Shown: piece after piece, positions 9,988 through 18,855 of the stretch | How positions within the stretch are numbered: the first letter of the stretch is position 1 | How the letters are laid out: every line of letters starts with the position of its first letter | Assembly (NCBI RefSeq): GCF_030811655.1 | Contig: NZ_JAUSRE010000005.1 | Span: 124,001-188,000, forward strand | Reading direction: 5' to 3' | Length of the DNA: 64,000 nt | Source of the DNA: Pseudarthrobacter enclensis | Lineage (GTDB): Bacteria; Actinomycetota; Actinomycetes; Actinomycetales; Micrococcaceae | Position numbers and translations under genes: made by a program | Notes under the pieces: generated by a model | Databases searched by the model: none | What the model saw: the letters and a program-made list of their open reading frames with translations, nothing else | Told to the model about the DNA's origin: nothing

Positions 9988-10767
9988 TCAGTCCGCTTTG
10001 CGGCCCACGGCAAAGATGCGGCGGAAAGGAAATACGGTGCCGTGCACTCCCTGGGGATAGGCTTCCCGCAAAGCGGCTGCATACTCGGTTTCGAAGCGCT
10101 TGGCGTCAGCCTCCCCAAGGGCGGCCAGGACCGGGCGGAGTCCAGTGCCCCGGACCCATTCCAATACCGCGTCCGTCCCCGTCAGGACCTGCTGGTAGCT
10201 GGTCTCCCACGCATCCGCGGCGCAGCCGGCATCCAGCAGGATGCGCAAATAGTCCGCAGGATCCCCCACGGACTCGCCGCCCCGCAGCACGCCGGCCAGC
10301 TTCGAAGCCCAGCGGTCCGACGCCGCCAGTTCGCGCATAAGGGCGTGCGAGGGGGCGTTGAAATTCCCGGGCACCTGCACGGCGAACCATGCCCCCGGCC
10401 GGAGGGCTGCGACCCACCTCCGCATCATGTCCTGGTGGCCCGGGACCCACTGGAGGGCCGCGTTGCTCACCACGACATCCGTCTTTGGGGAGGGCATCCA
10501 GTCGGCGATGTCCGCCTGTTCAAAGCTCAGGCCGGGAACTTCCGCCGCCAGCGGGGCGGCCTTTGCCAGCATCTCAGCGGAGGAATCCACACCAACCACC
10601 CGGGCACCTGGCCAGCGTTCCGCCAGGGTTGCCGTGAGGTTTCCTGGGCCACAGCCAAGATCCACCACCTGCACGGGATCCTCCGCATGGATCCGGGCCG
10701 TGAGATCGAAGAACGGCCTGTTCCGGTAGTCCCCAAACTGGACGTATTTTTCGGGGTCCCATTTCAT
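9988..10767 (-). CDS. tam: Trans-aconitate 2-methyltransferase
   Basis: SAM-dependent methyltransferase that esterifies trans-aconitate, a by-product that inhibits aconitase. 259 residues from the ATG at 10767. The N-terminus MKWDPEKYVQFGDYRNRPFFDL is the family's characteristic opening. SAM-binding motif I is VVDLGCGPGNLTATLAERWP, followed by VVGVDSSAEML and NAALQWVPGH. A start eight codons further upstream is possible, but the family N-terminus and a GGAGAG ribosome-binding site favour 10767. Transcribed divergently from the DUF3516 helicase. Confidence 0.9.
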   Translation of the reverse strand: MKWDPEKYVQFGDYRNRPFFDLTARIHAEDPVQVVDLGCGPGNLTATLAERWPGARVVGVDSSAEMLAKAAPLAAEVPGLSFEQADIADWMPSPKTDVVVSNAALQWVPGHQDMMRRWVAALRPGAWFAVQVPGNFNAPSHALMRELAASDRWASKLAGVLRGGESVGDPADYLRILLDAGCAADAWETSYQQVLTGTDAVLEWVRGTGLRPVLAALGEADAKRFETEYAAALREAYPQGVHGTVFPFRRIFAVGRKAD

Positions 10768-10837
10768 GAATCTCTCCAGGTTCTGACGCACACACGGGCA
10801 AGCCGTAGCCTAACCCGGCAGCACCGCCCTGCCGGTA

Positions 10838-10849
10838 TGCCACGTGGCA
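10838..10849. promoter_or_regulatory. 12-base perfect palindrome in the tam/helicase divergent region
   Basis: TGCCACGTGGCA, perfectly self-complementary with a CACGTG core. It lies between the divergent tam and helicase genes, immediately upstream of a TAAGGT -10 candidate (10851-10856) for the helicase. Possible operator; no regulator identified. Confidence 0.4.
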
Positions 10850-10864
10850 CTAAGGTTGAAGTCA

Positions 10865-13408
10865 ATGAAACTCGTTGACCAGCTGAGCGATCTGTCCGTC
10901 CCCAACCGTCCCGACGCCGTCGACCCCGACGCCCTTTACACGCGGTTTGTGGAATGGACGGAAAGCCGGGGGCTGTCGCTGTACCCGGCCCAGGACGAAG
11001 CCATCATGGAACTGGCAACGGGGGCCAATGTCATCCTGGCCACACCCACAGGCTCCGGTAAGTCGCTGGTGGCGATCGCCGCGCACTTCCAGGCCATGGC
11101 ACAAGGCCGCCGCAGCTATTACACGGCGCCCATCAAAGCCCTGGTGTCCGAGAAATTCTTTGCACTCTGCGACATCTTCGGGGCCGGGAACGTGGGCATG
11201 ATCACCGGGGACTCGGGGGTAAACCAGGACGCGCCGATCATCTGCTGCACGGCGGAAATCCTGGCCAACATTGCCCTGCGGGAAGGCGCTGCCGCGGAGC
11301 TGGGTGCTGTGATCATGGACGAGTTCCACTTCTATTCAGACCCGCAGCGCGGCTGGGCCTGGCAGGTGCCCCTCCTGGAACTCCCGCAGGCGCAGATCCT
11401 GCTCATGTCCGCCACGCTGGGGGACGTTACCCGCTTCGAAGAGGGGCTGACCGCCCTAACGGGCCGTGCCACCACCACGGTCAGCTCGGCGGAGCGGCCC
11501 ATTCCCCTGCATTACTACTACCACCAGACCCCCGTGCACGAGACGCTGGAGGAGTTGCTGTCCACCCGGCAGGTGCCGGTCTACGTGGTGCATTTCAGCC
11601 AGCTCGAAGCGATCGACCGCGCGCAGAACCTGATGAGCATCAACGTATGCACCAGGGAGGAAAAGGACAAAATCGCGGAGCTCATTGCCAACTTCCGGTT
11701 CGCGGCCGGGTTCGGCAAGACGCTGAACAGGCTGGTGCGCCACGGAATCGGCGTGCACCACGCCGGAATGCTCCCCAAATACCGCAGGCTTGTGGAGCAA
11801 TTGGCCCAGGCAGGGCTGCTGAAGGTCATCTGCGGGACGGACACACTGGGCGTGGGCATCAACGTGCCCATCCGGACGGTGCTGCTCACCGCCTTGAGCA
11901 AGTACGACGGCGTCCGCACCCGGCTGCTCAACTCACGTGAGTTCCACCAGATTGCGGGCCGGGCCGGCCGGGCAGGCTACGACACCGCCGGGACGGTGGT
12001 GGTACAGGCTCCCGAGCACGTGATCGAGAACGTCAAGGCGATGGCCAAGGCCACCGCAAAGTTCGGGGACGACCAGAAAAAGCTGCGCCAGGTGGTGAAG
12101 AAGAAACCGCCCGAGGGGTTCGTGTCCTGGGGCGAACCCACATTCAAGCGGCTGGTGGAATCCGTTCCGGACCCGTTGACATCCAGCTTCACCGTGACCC
12201 ACGCGATGCTGATGAACCTGATGGAACGGCCCGGCGACCCCTTCGCTGCCGCCCGCCGCCTGCTCACCGAAAACCACGAGCCACGGTCCTCCCAGCTGCG
12301 CCTGATGAAGAAGGCACTGGGCATCTACCGGGAACTGCTGGCCGCCGAGGTCATCGAGCGGATTCCCCCGGAGGAGCAGGGTCCCGACGGGCGCACCGTC
12401 AGGCTGACCGTCCACCTTCAGCCGAACTTTGCCCTGAACCAGCCGCTCTCCCCCTTCGCACTTGCCGCACTGGACCTCCTTGACCCGGAGTCGCCGTCGT
12501 ACGCCCTGGACGTGGTCTCCGTCATCGAGGCCACCCTGGAGAAACCGCGGCAGATCCTGTCGGCGCAGCAGAAGAAGGCCCGCGGTGAAGCGGTGGCGGC
12601 CATGAAGGCTGACGGCATCGACTACGACCAGCGGATGGCCATGCTGGACGAGGTGACCTACCCGCAGCCGCTCGCGGAAATCCTGGGTGAGGCGTTCGAG
12701 GTTTACCGGAAGGCCGCGCCGTGGGTGGGCGACTTCGAGCTCGCGCCGAAGTCGGTGGTCCGCGACATGTACGAACGGGCCATGAACTTTGGCGAATTCG
12801 TCCAGTTCTACGGGCTGGCGAGGTCGGAAGGGATCGTGCTCCGGTACCTCGCCGACGCCTTCAAGGCACTGCGCCAGACCGTCCCGCAGGACATGCTCCG
12901 GGAGGACCTGGCCGATCTGACCGCGTGGCTGGGTGAGCTGGTGCGGCAGGTCGACTCAAGCCTCCTGGACGAGTGGGAGGAACTGGCCTCCGGTGCGGCG
13001 CCGACGCCGCACGACGCGCCGCCGCCTCCGCCGCCGTCGCTCACGTCCAACATCCGTGCCTTCCGCGTGATGGTGCGCAATGAGATGTTCCGCCGCGTTG
13101 AATTGTTCGCCGACGAGGACGCCACCGCGCTGGGAGAGCTCGACGGCGGCTCCGGTTGGGGTGCCGACCGCTGGGAAGATGCGCTGGACGACTACTTCGA
13201 CGAGCACGACGATATTGGGACAGGGCCTGATGCCCGGGGACCAGGGTTGCTCATCATCACCGAGGAACCCGGAAGTTGGAAGGTGCGGCAGATTTTCGAC
13301 GACCCCGCCGGCAACCACGACTGGGGCATCTCGGCGGACGTGGACCTGGCGGAGTCGGATGCGAGCGGCACTGCGGTGGTGCGGGTGACGGACGTGAACC
13401 GGCTCTGA
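10865..13408 (+). CDS. DEAD/DEAH-box RNA/DNA helicase with DUF3516 C-terminus
   Basis: 847 residues. The superfamily 2 helicase core has motif I TPTGSGKS, motif II DEFH, motif III SATL, and motif VI QIAGRAGRAG, resembling Ski2/Mtr4-like enzymes. The C-terminal half, from about residue 480, matches the DUF3516 region found in actinobacterial helicases. A low-complexity Pro run (PPPPPPSL) lies near residue 720. ATG 10865 is chosen (AAGG nine bases upstream); a GTG at 10844 in the same frame falls inside a palindrome. The biological substrate is not known to me, and an RNA-processing role is only suggested by the Ski2 resemblance. Confidence 0.9.
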   Translation: MKLVDQLSDLSVPNRPDAVDPDALYTRFVEWTESRGLSLYPAQDEAIMELATGANVILATPTGSGKSLVAIAAHFQAMAQGRRSYYTAPIKALVSEKFFALCDIFGAGNVGMITGDSGVNQDAPIICCTAEILANIALREGAAAELGAVIMDEFHFYSDPQRGWAWQVPLLELPQAQILLMSATLGDVTRFEEGLTALTGRATTTVSSAERPIPLHYYYHQTPVHETLEELLSTRQVPVYVVHFSQLEAIDRAQNLMSINVCTREEKDKIAELIANFRFAAGFGKTLNRLVRHGIGVHHAGMLPKYRRLVEQLAQAGLLKVICGTDTLGVGINVPIRTVLLTALSKYDGVRTRLLNSREFHQIAGRAGRAGYDTAGTVVVQAPEHVIENVKAMAKATAKFGDDQKKLRQVVKKKPPEGFVSWGEPTFKRLVESVPDPLTSSFTVTHAMLMNLMERPGDPFAAARRLLTENHEPRSSQLRLMKKALGIYRELLAAEVIERIPPEEQGPDGRTVRLTVHLQPNFALNQPLSPFALAALDLLDPESPSYALDVVSVIEATLEKPRQILSAQQKKARGEAVAAMKADGIDYDQRMAMLDEVTYPQPLAEILGEAFEVYRKAAPWVGDFELAPKSVVRDMYERAMNFGEFVQFYGLARSEGIVLRYLADAFKALRQTVPQDMLREDLADLTAWLGELVRQVDSSLLDEWEELASGAAPTPHDAPPPPPPSLTSNIRAFRVMVRNEMFRRVELFADEDATALGELDGGSGWGADRWEDALDDYFDEHDDIGTGPDARGPGLLIITEEPGSWKVRQIFDDPAGNHDWGISADVDLAESDASGTAVVRVTDVNRL

Positions 13409-13455
13409 CGCGGCAGCCGGCGTGGACCCTGAGGGAGGCCATCCGGCGCCGGCGG

Positions 13456-13461
13456 TAAGCT
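13456..13461 (+). promoter_or_regulatory. -10 box of the GNAT gene (leaderless)
   Basis: TAAGCT six bases before the ATG at 13468. No Shine-Dalgarno sequence of usual spacing. Confidence 0.5.
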
Positions 13462-13467
13462 CGGAGA

Positions 13468-13974
13468 ATGAGTGTAATCCGGCCCGCAACACGGCACGAC
13501 GTCCCCGCCATCCTCCGCATGATCCACGAACTGGCCCGGTACGAGAAGGAACCGGACGCCGTCCGCAACACGCCGGAAATGCTGGAGCAGGTGCTGTTCG
13601 CGGAAAACCCGCGCGTCTTCGCCGCCATGGCGGAAGACGAGGAGGGCGAGGTGCAGGGCTTCGCCCTGTGGTTCCTGAACTACTCCACCTGGGAGGGCGT
13701 GCACGGGATCTACCTGGAGGACCTTTACGTCAGCCCGGAGGCGCGGGGCGAAGGACACGGCAAGGCACTCCTGCAGCACCTTGCCGCGATCGCCGTCGTT
13801 AACGGCTACGCGCGCGTGGAATGGAGCGTTCTTGACTGGAACGAACCGTCCATCAACTTCTACCGCCGCCTGGGTGCCCGCCCTATGGACGGCTGGTCCA
13901 CCTTCCGTCTTACGGGTGAAGCGCTGGACCGTTTTAGCCAGGCGACCTCCCTTCCTGCTCCTGCCCGTGGCTGA
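13468..13974 (+). CDS. GNAT N-acetyltransferase, diamine acetyltransferase-like
   Basis: 168-residue GNAT protein. The opening IRPATRHDVPAILRMIHELARYEKEPD and the acetyl-CoA-binding block LYVSPEARGEGHGKALLQHLA resemble the spermidine/diamine acetyltransferase (SSAT) branch. ARVEWSVLDWNEPSINFYRRLGA is the typical C-terminal beta-bulge/alpha segment. Polyamine or thialysine acetylation is the likely class but the substrate is not provable from sequence. The stop overlaps the first codons of the proline iminopeptidase-like gene, so the two form an operon. Confidence 0.88.
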   Translation: MSVIRPATRHDVPAILRMIHELARYEKEPDAVRNTPEMLEQVLFAENPRVFAAMAEDEEGEVQGFALWFLNYSTWEGVHGIYLEDLYVSPEARGEGHGKALLQHLAAIAVVNGYARVEWSVLDWNEPSINFYRRLGARPMDGWSTFRLTGEALDRFSQATSLPAPARG

Positions 13975-15304
13975 CGTGGAGCAGAGCCCGGCTGCCGCCG
14001 TCGGGCACGAAATCAGGGCCAGGCATGAATTCCGCGGCATGCGGTCGGTGGAGCACTACTTCACGGTACCCCTGGACCACGACGAACCAACCGGCGGGGC
14101 CATCACCGTTTTTGCCCGGGAGTACGTCTCCGCGGCGCACAGCGAGGAGGCCGCCGCCCGGCTGCCCTGGCTCCTCTTCCTGCAGGGTGGTCCGGGCGGG
14201 CGCGGCAACAGGTGGGGTTCCCTGGGCGGCTGGGGCAAGGCCGCAGCACAGGATTTCCGCATCCTGATGCTCGACCAGCGCGGCACCGGCCTCTCCACCC
14301 CCCTCGACCGCGTCACGCTGGCAGACCGGGGGTCTGCAGCTGCGCAGGCCGCCTACTTGGAGCACTTCCGCGCTGATTCGATCGTGGCGGACGCCGAGCT
14401 GATCCGCAAAGCCCTGGGGTCCGACCCTTGGACCATCTACGGCCAAAGCTACGGCGGTTTCTGTGCCCTGACGTATCTGTCCTTCGCACCGGAAGGACTA
14501 CGTGAAGCGCTCATCACCGGCGGCCTGGCACCGCTCACCGGCAGCGCGGACGACGTGTACCGGGCCACGTACCAGCGGGTAGCAGCGCGGAACGAGGAAT
14601 ACTTTGGCTGGTATCCGGAGGACCGGAAGACGGTGGAGCGGATTGCCCGCCACCTGCGGGCCGCCACCGAGTTGCTGCCCGATGGCGTTCCCCTGACCGT
14701 TGAGCGGTTCCAGATGGCAGGGGCATTCCTCGGCGGCAACACCCGCGTGGACAGCCTTCACTACCTGCTGGAGGACGCCTTCGTGGAGACTGCCGGCGGA
14801 CCGAGGCTTTCGGACACGTTCCTGGAGCAGCTCCAGGGCGTGGTCTCCCGCCGTTCCAACCCCCTCTATGCCCTGATGCATGAATCCATCTACGGCCAGG
14901 GGCAGGCCACGAATTGGTCAGCCTGGCGGATGCTTGCCGAAAACCCCTGGTTCAGGCCGGACGCCGAGCCCCTGCTGCTGACGGGCGAAATGGTGTACCC
15001 GTGGTACTTCGAGCAGGACCCTGCCCTCCAGCCGCTGCAGGAAGTAGCCCAGTTGCTGGCGGCAAAGCAGGACTGGAAGCCGCTCTACGATCCCCAGGTG
15101 CTGGCCGGCAACGCCGTTCCGGTGGCAGCAGCGGTCTACACGGACGATATCTACGTGGACCGCGAGCTCTCCCTCCGAACCGCCGCGGCCGTGCGCGGAC
15201 TGCAGGTCTGGGAGACAGCTGACTTCCACCACGACGGAATAGCCGACGACGGTGAGCGGATTTTTGCCCGCCTGCTGGGGATGGTCCGCTCAGCCACCCG
15301 CTGA
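13967..15304 (+). CDS. Alpha/beta hydrolase, proline iminopeptidase family (S33)
   Basis: 445-residue hydrolase. The oxyanion loop is FLQGGPGGRG, the nucleophile elbow is IYGQSYGGF (GxSxG), and MLDQRGTGLSTPLDR is a hallmark of prolyl aminopeptidases. A late His (DFHHDGIADDG) completes the triad. It would release N-terminal Pro or similar residues in the cytoplasm. The GTG at 13967 overlaps the upstream GNAT stop by eight bases and gives normal family length. A second GTG at 13976 and an ATG at 14039 are alternatives, and no ribosome-binding site decides between them. Confidence 0.88.
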   Translation: MADVEQSPAAAVGHEIRARHEFRGMRSVEHYFTVPLDHDEPTGGAITVFAREYVSAAHSEEAAARLPWLLFLQGGPGGRGNRWGSLGGWGKAAAQDFRILMLDQRGTGLSTPLDRVTLADRGSAAAQAAYLEHFRADSIVADAELIRKALGSDPWTIYGQSYGGFCALTYLSFAPEGLREALITGGLAPLTGSADDVYRATYQRVAARNEEYFGWYPEDRKTVERIARHLRAATELLPDGVPLTVERFQMAGAFLGGNTRVDSLHYLLEDAFVETAGGPRLSDTFLEQLQGVVSRRSNPLYALMHESIYGQGQATNWSAWRMLAENPWFRPDAEPLLLTGEMVYPWYFEQDPALQPLQEVAQLLAAKQDWKPLYDPQVLAGNAVPVAAAVYTDDIYVDRELSLRTAAAVRGLQVWETADFHHDGIADDGERIFARLLGMVRSATR

Positions 15305-15382
15305 CCCACGGTGCGCTGCGCGGGTGACGAAGGCTTGGTGTTTGGATCCCCAGTTCCGCAGCGGGAATGGAGCCGGTGGCTC

Positions 15383-15422
15383 AAAAAAGCAGACCCCGGC
15401 CGCTCATGCGGCCGGGTTCTGC
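15383..15422 (-). terminator. Rho-independent terminator of terC
   Basis: On the minus strand, a GC-rich stem of about 15 pairs (GCAGA-CCCGGCCGC arm, ATGA loop, one mismatch) is followed at once by TTTTTT. It lies 25 bases beyond the terC stop and may also serve the convergent hydrolase gene on the opposite strand. Confidence 0.9.
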
Positions 15423-15446
15423 TGCGCGGTAAACCCCTGGTGGCGC

Positions 15447-16475
15447 CTACTCGGCGTCGCTGTGGCTCTTCCGGGCGTCCTCCTCAAGCCGCGGATCAAT
15501 CGCGGCCGCCTGGGCCTTGGAGCTGAGGAGGCTCGCGACAACGGCGACGATGATGGTGCCCACGATGACTGCGAGTGACACGAAGGTGGGAATCTCAGGC
15601 GCCCATTCGATGTGTTGTCCGCCGTTGATGAAGGGCAGTTCATTGACATGCATGGCGTGCAGGACAAGCTTGATCCCGATGAAAGCGAGGATAAAGGACA
15701 GGGCGTGCTTCAGGTATATGAGTCGGTTCATCAGGCCGCCCAGCAGGAAGTACAGCTGCCGCAGGCCCATCAGGGCGAACAGGTTGGCGGTGAAGACGAT
15801 GAACGGGCTCTGGGTCAGGCCGAAGATGGCGGGGATGGAGTCCACGGCAAACAGCAGGTCCGTGAGGCCAACGGTGATGAAGACGATCACCATGGGGGTG
15901 AACACCTTCTTGCCGTTCACTGTGGTCCGCAGCTTGCCGCCGTCGAACTTCTCGGACATGGGAATGACCTTGCGGATCCTGGCGATCAGCGGGTTCTCCC
16001 GGTCTTCTTCCTCTTCGCCCTCGTCCTGGGCCTGCTTCCAGGCCGTCCACAGCAGGAACGCTCCGAAGATGTAGAAGACCCAGCTGAACTGCTCGATGAC
16101 GATGGCGCCGAGCATGATGAAGATGCCGCGCAGGATCAGGGCGATGATAATGCCCACCATCAGCACTTCCTGCTGGTACTTCCTCGGCACGGAGAACCTG
16201 GCCATGATGATGATGAACACGAACAGGTTGTCGATGCTGAGGCTGTACTCGGTGACCCAGCCGGCCACGAACTGGCTGCCGAATTCGGCACCGGTGAAGG
16301 CGAACATGGCGCCGGCGAAGACGAGGGCCAGGGTGACGTAGAAGGCCACCCAGAGACCGGCTTCCTTCATGGACGGTTCGTGCGGGCGCCGGACCACCAG
16401 GAGGAGATCGGTCAGGAGAATCAGGCCGAGGACGACAAAGGAGCCAACCTCAAACCAAACAGGCAAATCGGGCAC
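15447..16475 (-). CDS. TerC-family membrane protein (probable manganese exporter)
   Basis: 342 residues with about eight to nine transmembrane segments. The TerC signature acidic patches are YSLSIDNLFVF and LLFAVDSIPAIFG, thought to line the ion path. A cytoplasmic loop rich in Glu (DEGEEEEDRENP) separates two halves. Some TerC proteins (Alx, YkoY and MeeF types) export Mn2+. The riboswitch immediately upstream belongs to the Mn2+-sensing class, which strongly supports that role here. GTG 16475 is chosen because GAAAGG lies six to seven bases upstream; an in-frame GTG at 16499 lacks this. Transcription ends at the strong hairpin at 15383-15422. Confidence 0.93.
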   Translation of the reverse strand: MPDLPVWFEVGSFVVLGLILLTDLLLVVRRPHEPSMKEAGLWVAFYVTLALVFAGAMFAFTGAEFGSQFVAGWVTEYSLSIDNLFVFIIIMARFSVPRKYQQEVLMVGIIIALILRGIFIMLGAIVIEQFSWVFYIFGAFLLWTAWKQAQDEGEEEEDRENPLIARIRKVIPMSEKFDGGKLRTTVNGKKVFTPMVIVFITVGLTDLLFAVDSIPAIFGLTQSPFIVFTANLFALMGLRQLYFLLGGLMNRLIYLKHALSFILAFIGIKLVLHAMHVNELPFINGGQHIEWAPEIPTFVSLAVIVGTIIVAVVASLLSSKAQAAAIDPRLEEDARKSHSDAE

Positions 16476-16494
16476 GGCGAAACCTTTCGCAGGG

Positions 16495-16630
16495 TACACA
16501 AAATGGTGTAAGTCTCTCCGGCCTGCCAGTGCACTTGGTGCTGATGCGGCGGCCCGCTACGCCCGGCCGGGCAACCATGCCCTGCGTGTTGACGATCGTA
16601 GCGCTTGGGATACTCCCCTACGTGCCTTTA
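16495..16630 (-). ncRNA. yybP-ykoY manganese riboswitch upstream of terC
   Basis: The minus-strand leader contains the conserved 5' element AGGGGAGTA (16611-16619), then CGATCGTCAACACG, and the 3' element GGCCGGAGAGACTTACACC (about 16504-16522). These are the conserved internal loops of the yybP-ykoY class, which binds Mn2+ between two stacked helices. A short hairpin, TACAC-CATTTT-GTGTA, follows just before the GAAAGG ribosome-binding site and may be part of the expression platform. Exact boundaries are estimated. Confidence 0.88.
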
Positions 16631-16660
16631 ACTGTACCCCAGCCGAATAGCCGGCAGAGG

Positions 16661-18775
16661 TCAGGCGTGGCCGGCCGCCTGCATCTGGCGCAGTTCCTTC
16701 TTGAGTTCGCTGACTTCGTCACGGATCCGCGCCGCCACCTCGAACTGAAGTTCGGCCGCGGCGCCATGCATTTGTTCCGTCAGCTGCTCGATCAGGCCCA
16801 CCAGGTCCTCGGCCGGCGCGGCCGCCAGGCCATCGGAACGGACCTGCGCCGCGCCCTTCTTGGCCCCGGCTTTGTTGGCCCCCGTGATGCCACGCTTGCC
16901 CTTGCCGTAGTCGAAGCTGCCCAGCAGCGCATCCGTATCGGCGTCTTCCTTGGCCAACTGGTCCGTGATGTCGGCGATCTTCTTCCGCAGTGGCTGGGGA
17001 TCGACACCATGTTCGGTGTTGTAGGCCACCTGGATGGCGCGGCGCCGGTTGGTTTCGTCAATGGCGTTGGCCATGGAGTCGGTGATCCGGTCCGCATACA
17101 TGTGTACCTGTCCGGAGACGTTGCGGGCGGCCCGTCCGATGGTCTGGATCAGGGAGGTGGAGGAGCGCAGGAAGCCTTCCTTGTCCGCATCCAGGATGCT
17201 GACCAGGGACACCTCGGGAAGGTCGAGCCCCTCACGGAGGAGGTTGATGCCCACCAGGACGTCGAAGGATCCCAGCCGCAGTTCACGCAGGAGCTCCACG
17301 CGCCGCAGGGTGTCGACATCGGAGTGCAGGTATTCGACTTTCACGCCGTGGCCCAGCAGGTAGTCGGTGAGGTCCTCCGCCATGCGTTTGGTCAGGGTGG
17401 TGACCAGGACGCGCTCATCCTTCTCTACCCGGGTCTTGATTTCGCCCAGGAGGTCATCGATTTGCCCCTTGGTGGGCTTGACCACCACCTCGGGATCCAC
17501 CAGGCCCGTGGGCCGGATGATCTGCTGGACGAAGCCGTCCGCTTTGCCCAGTTCATACTTGCCGGGGGTGGCGGAGAGGTAGACGGTCTGGCCCACGCGT
17601 TCCAGGAACTCGTCCCACTTGAGCGGCCGGTTGTCCATCGCGGACGGCAACCGGAAGCCGAAGTCCACCAGGTTCCGTTTGCGGGACATGTCTCCTTCGT
17701 ACATGGCCCCGATCTGGGGAATGGTCACGTGGGACTCATCCACCACCAGCAGGAAGTCGTCCGGGAAGTAGTCGAGCAGGCAGTGCGGCGCGGTGCCCGG
17801 CCCACGGCCGTCAATGTGCGCTGAGTAGTTCTCGATGCCGTTGCAGAAACCCATCTGCTGCATCATTTCGAGGTCGTACGTGGTGCGCATCCGCAGCCGC
17901 TGGGCTTCGACGAGCTTGTTCTGGCTTTCCAGCACCTTGAGCCGGTCCGCCAGTTCATCCTCAATCCGCTTGATGGCCCGCGCCATCCTTTCCGGGCCGG
18001 CCACATAGTGGGAAGCCGGGAAGACGTACATCTCTTCCTCATCGCGGATGACCTCGCCGGTGAGCGGGTGGAGCGTGTGGATGCTCTCGATCTCGTCGCC
18101 GAAGAACTCAATCCGAATGGCCAGTTCCTCGTACATGGGAATAATTTCCACGGTGTCGCCGCGGACCCGGAAGGTTCCACGGTGAAAGTCCATGTCGTTG
18201 CGGGAGTACTGCATGGAGACGAACTTGCGGAGGAGGTCGTCCCGGTTCATCTCGGCGCCACGGCGGAGGGTAACCATGCCGGAAATGTATTCCTCAGGGG
18301 TTCCCAGGCCGTAGATGCAGGACACGGTGGCCACCACGATCACATCGCGGCGGGTCAGCAGCGCGTTCGTGGCGGAGTGGCGGAGCCGTTCCACTTCCTC
18401 GTTGATGGAGGAATCCTTCTCGATGAAGGTATCCGTCTGCGCCACGTATGCTTCGGGCTGGTAGTAGTCGTAGTAGGAAACGAAGTACTCCACCGCGTTG
18501 TTGGGCAGCAGTTCGCGAAACTCGTTGGCGAGCTGGGCCGCAAGGGTCTTGTTCTGCACCATTACCAGGGTGGGGCGCTGCACCTGTTCAATAAGCCAGG
18601 CAGTGGTGGCACTTTTACCGGTACCGGTGGCGCCAAGCAGCACCACGTCCTTCTCACCGTTGTTGATGCGCTGCGTCAGTTCCGCGATGGCGGCTGGCTG
18701 GTCTCCGGCAGGTTTGAACTCGCTGATGACTTCGAAGGGCGCTACAACACGGTTGATCTCCTGCGCAAGGCTCAT
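16661..18775 (-). CDS. uvrB: UvrB, excinuclease ABC subunit B
   Basis: Helicase-fold subunit that verifies damage and recruits UvrC. Full length, 704 aa. Walker A is [10 protein letters not shown], the damage-probing beta-hairpin is [11 protein letters not shown], motif II is VDESHV, and the helicase C-domain has [14 protein letters not shown] and QTIGRAARN. The C-terminal UVR motif (residues about 660-695, [20 protein letters not shown]) binds UvrC. A basic Gly/Lys-rich insert ([20 protein letters not shown]) precedes the UVR motif, common in actinobacteria. A TAAATT -10 box lies six bases upstream of the ATG; no LexA box is visible. Confidence 0.98.
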   Translation of the reverse strand: MSLAQEINRVVAPFEVISEFKPAGDQPAAIAELTQRINNGEKDVVLLGATGTGKSATTAWLIEQVQRPTLVMVQNKTLAAQLANEFRELLPNNAVEYFVSYYDYYQPEAYVAQTDTFIEKDSSINEEVERLRHSATNALLTRRDVIVVATVSCIYGLGTPEEYISGMVTLRRGAEMNRDDLLRKFVSMQYSRNDMDFHRGTFRVRGDTVEIIPMYEELAIRIEFFGDEIESIHTLHPLTGEVIRDEEEMYVFPASHYVAGPERMARAIKRIEDELADRLKVLESQNKLVEAQRLRMRTTYDLEMMQQMGFCNGIENYSAHIDGRGPGTAPHCLLDYFPDDFLLVVDESHVTIPQIGAMYEGDMSRKRNLVDFGFRLPSAMDNRPLKWDEFLERVGQTVYLSATPGKYELGKADGFVQQIIRPTGLVDPEVVVKPTKGQIDDLLGEIKTRVEKDERVLVTTLTKRMAEDLTDYLLGHGVKVEYLHSDVDTLRRVELLRELRLGSFDVLVGINLLREGLDLPEVSLVSILDADKEGFLRSSTSLIQTIGRAARNVSGQVHMYADRITDSMANAIDETNRRRAIQVAYNTEHGVDPQPLRKKIADITDQLAKEDADTDALLGSFDYGKGKRGITGANKAGAKKGAAQVRSDGLAAAPAEDLVGLIEQLTEQMHGAAAELQFEVAARIRDEVSELKKELRQMQAAGHA

Positions 18776-18781
18776 GAATCT

Positions 18782-18787
18782 AATTTA
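18782..18787 (-). promoter_or_regulatory. -10 box of uvrB (leaderless)
   Basis: TAAATT on the minus strand, six bases before the uvrB ATG. Confidence 0.5.
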
Positions 18788-18855
18788 CAGCGGGGCACTG
18801 ACACTGGACTGCCGCTTCCGTTACAGGCGAACACCGCCGAACGCAGGCTCCGGTG

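Noticed and set aside
16529..17824. Open frame antisense to uvrB and part of the riboswitch
   Set aside because: Covers the conserved RNA leader and the C-terminal half of uvrB; no domain.
18776..18855. LexA box before uvrB
   Set aside because: The sequence contains GGCGAACACCGCCGAACG, but the half-sites are direct, not inverted.
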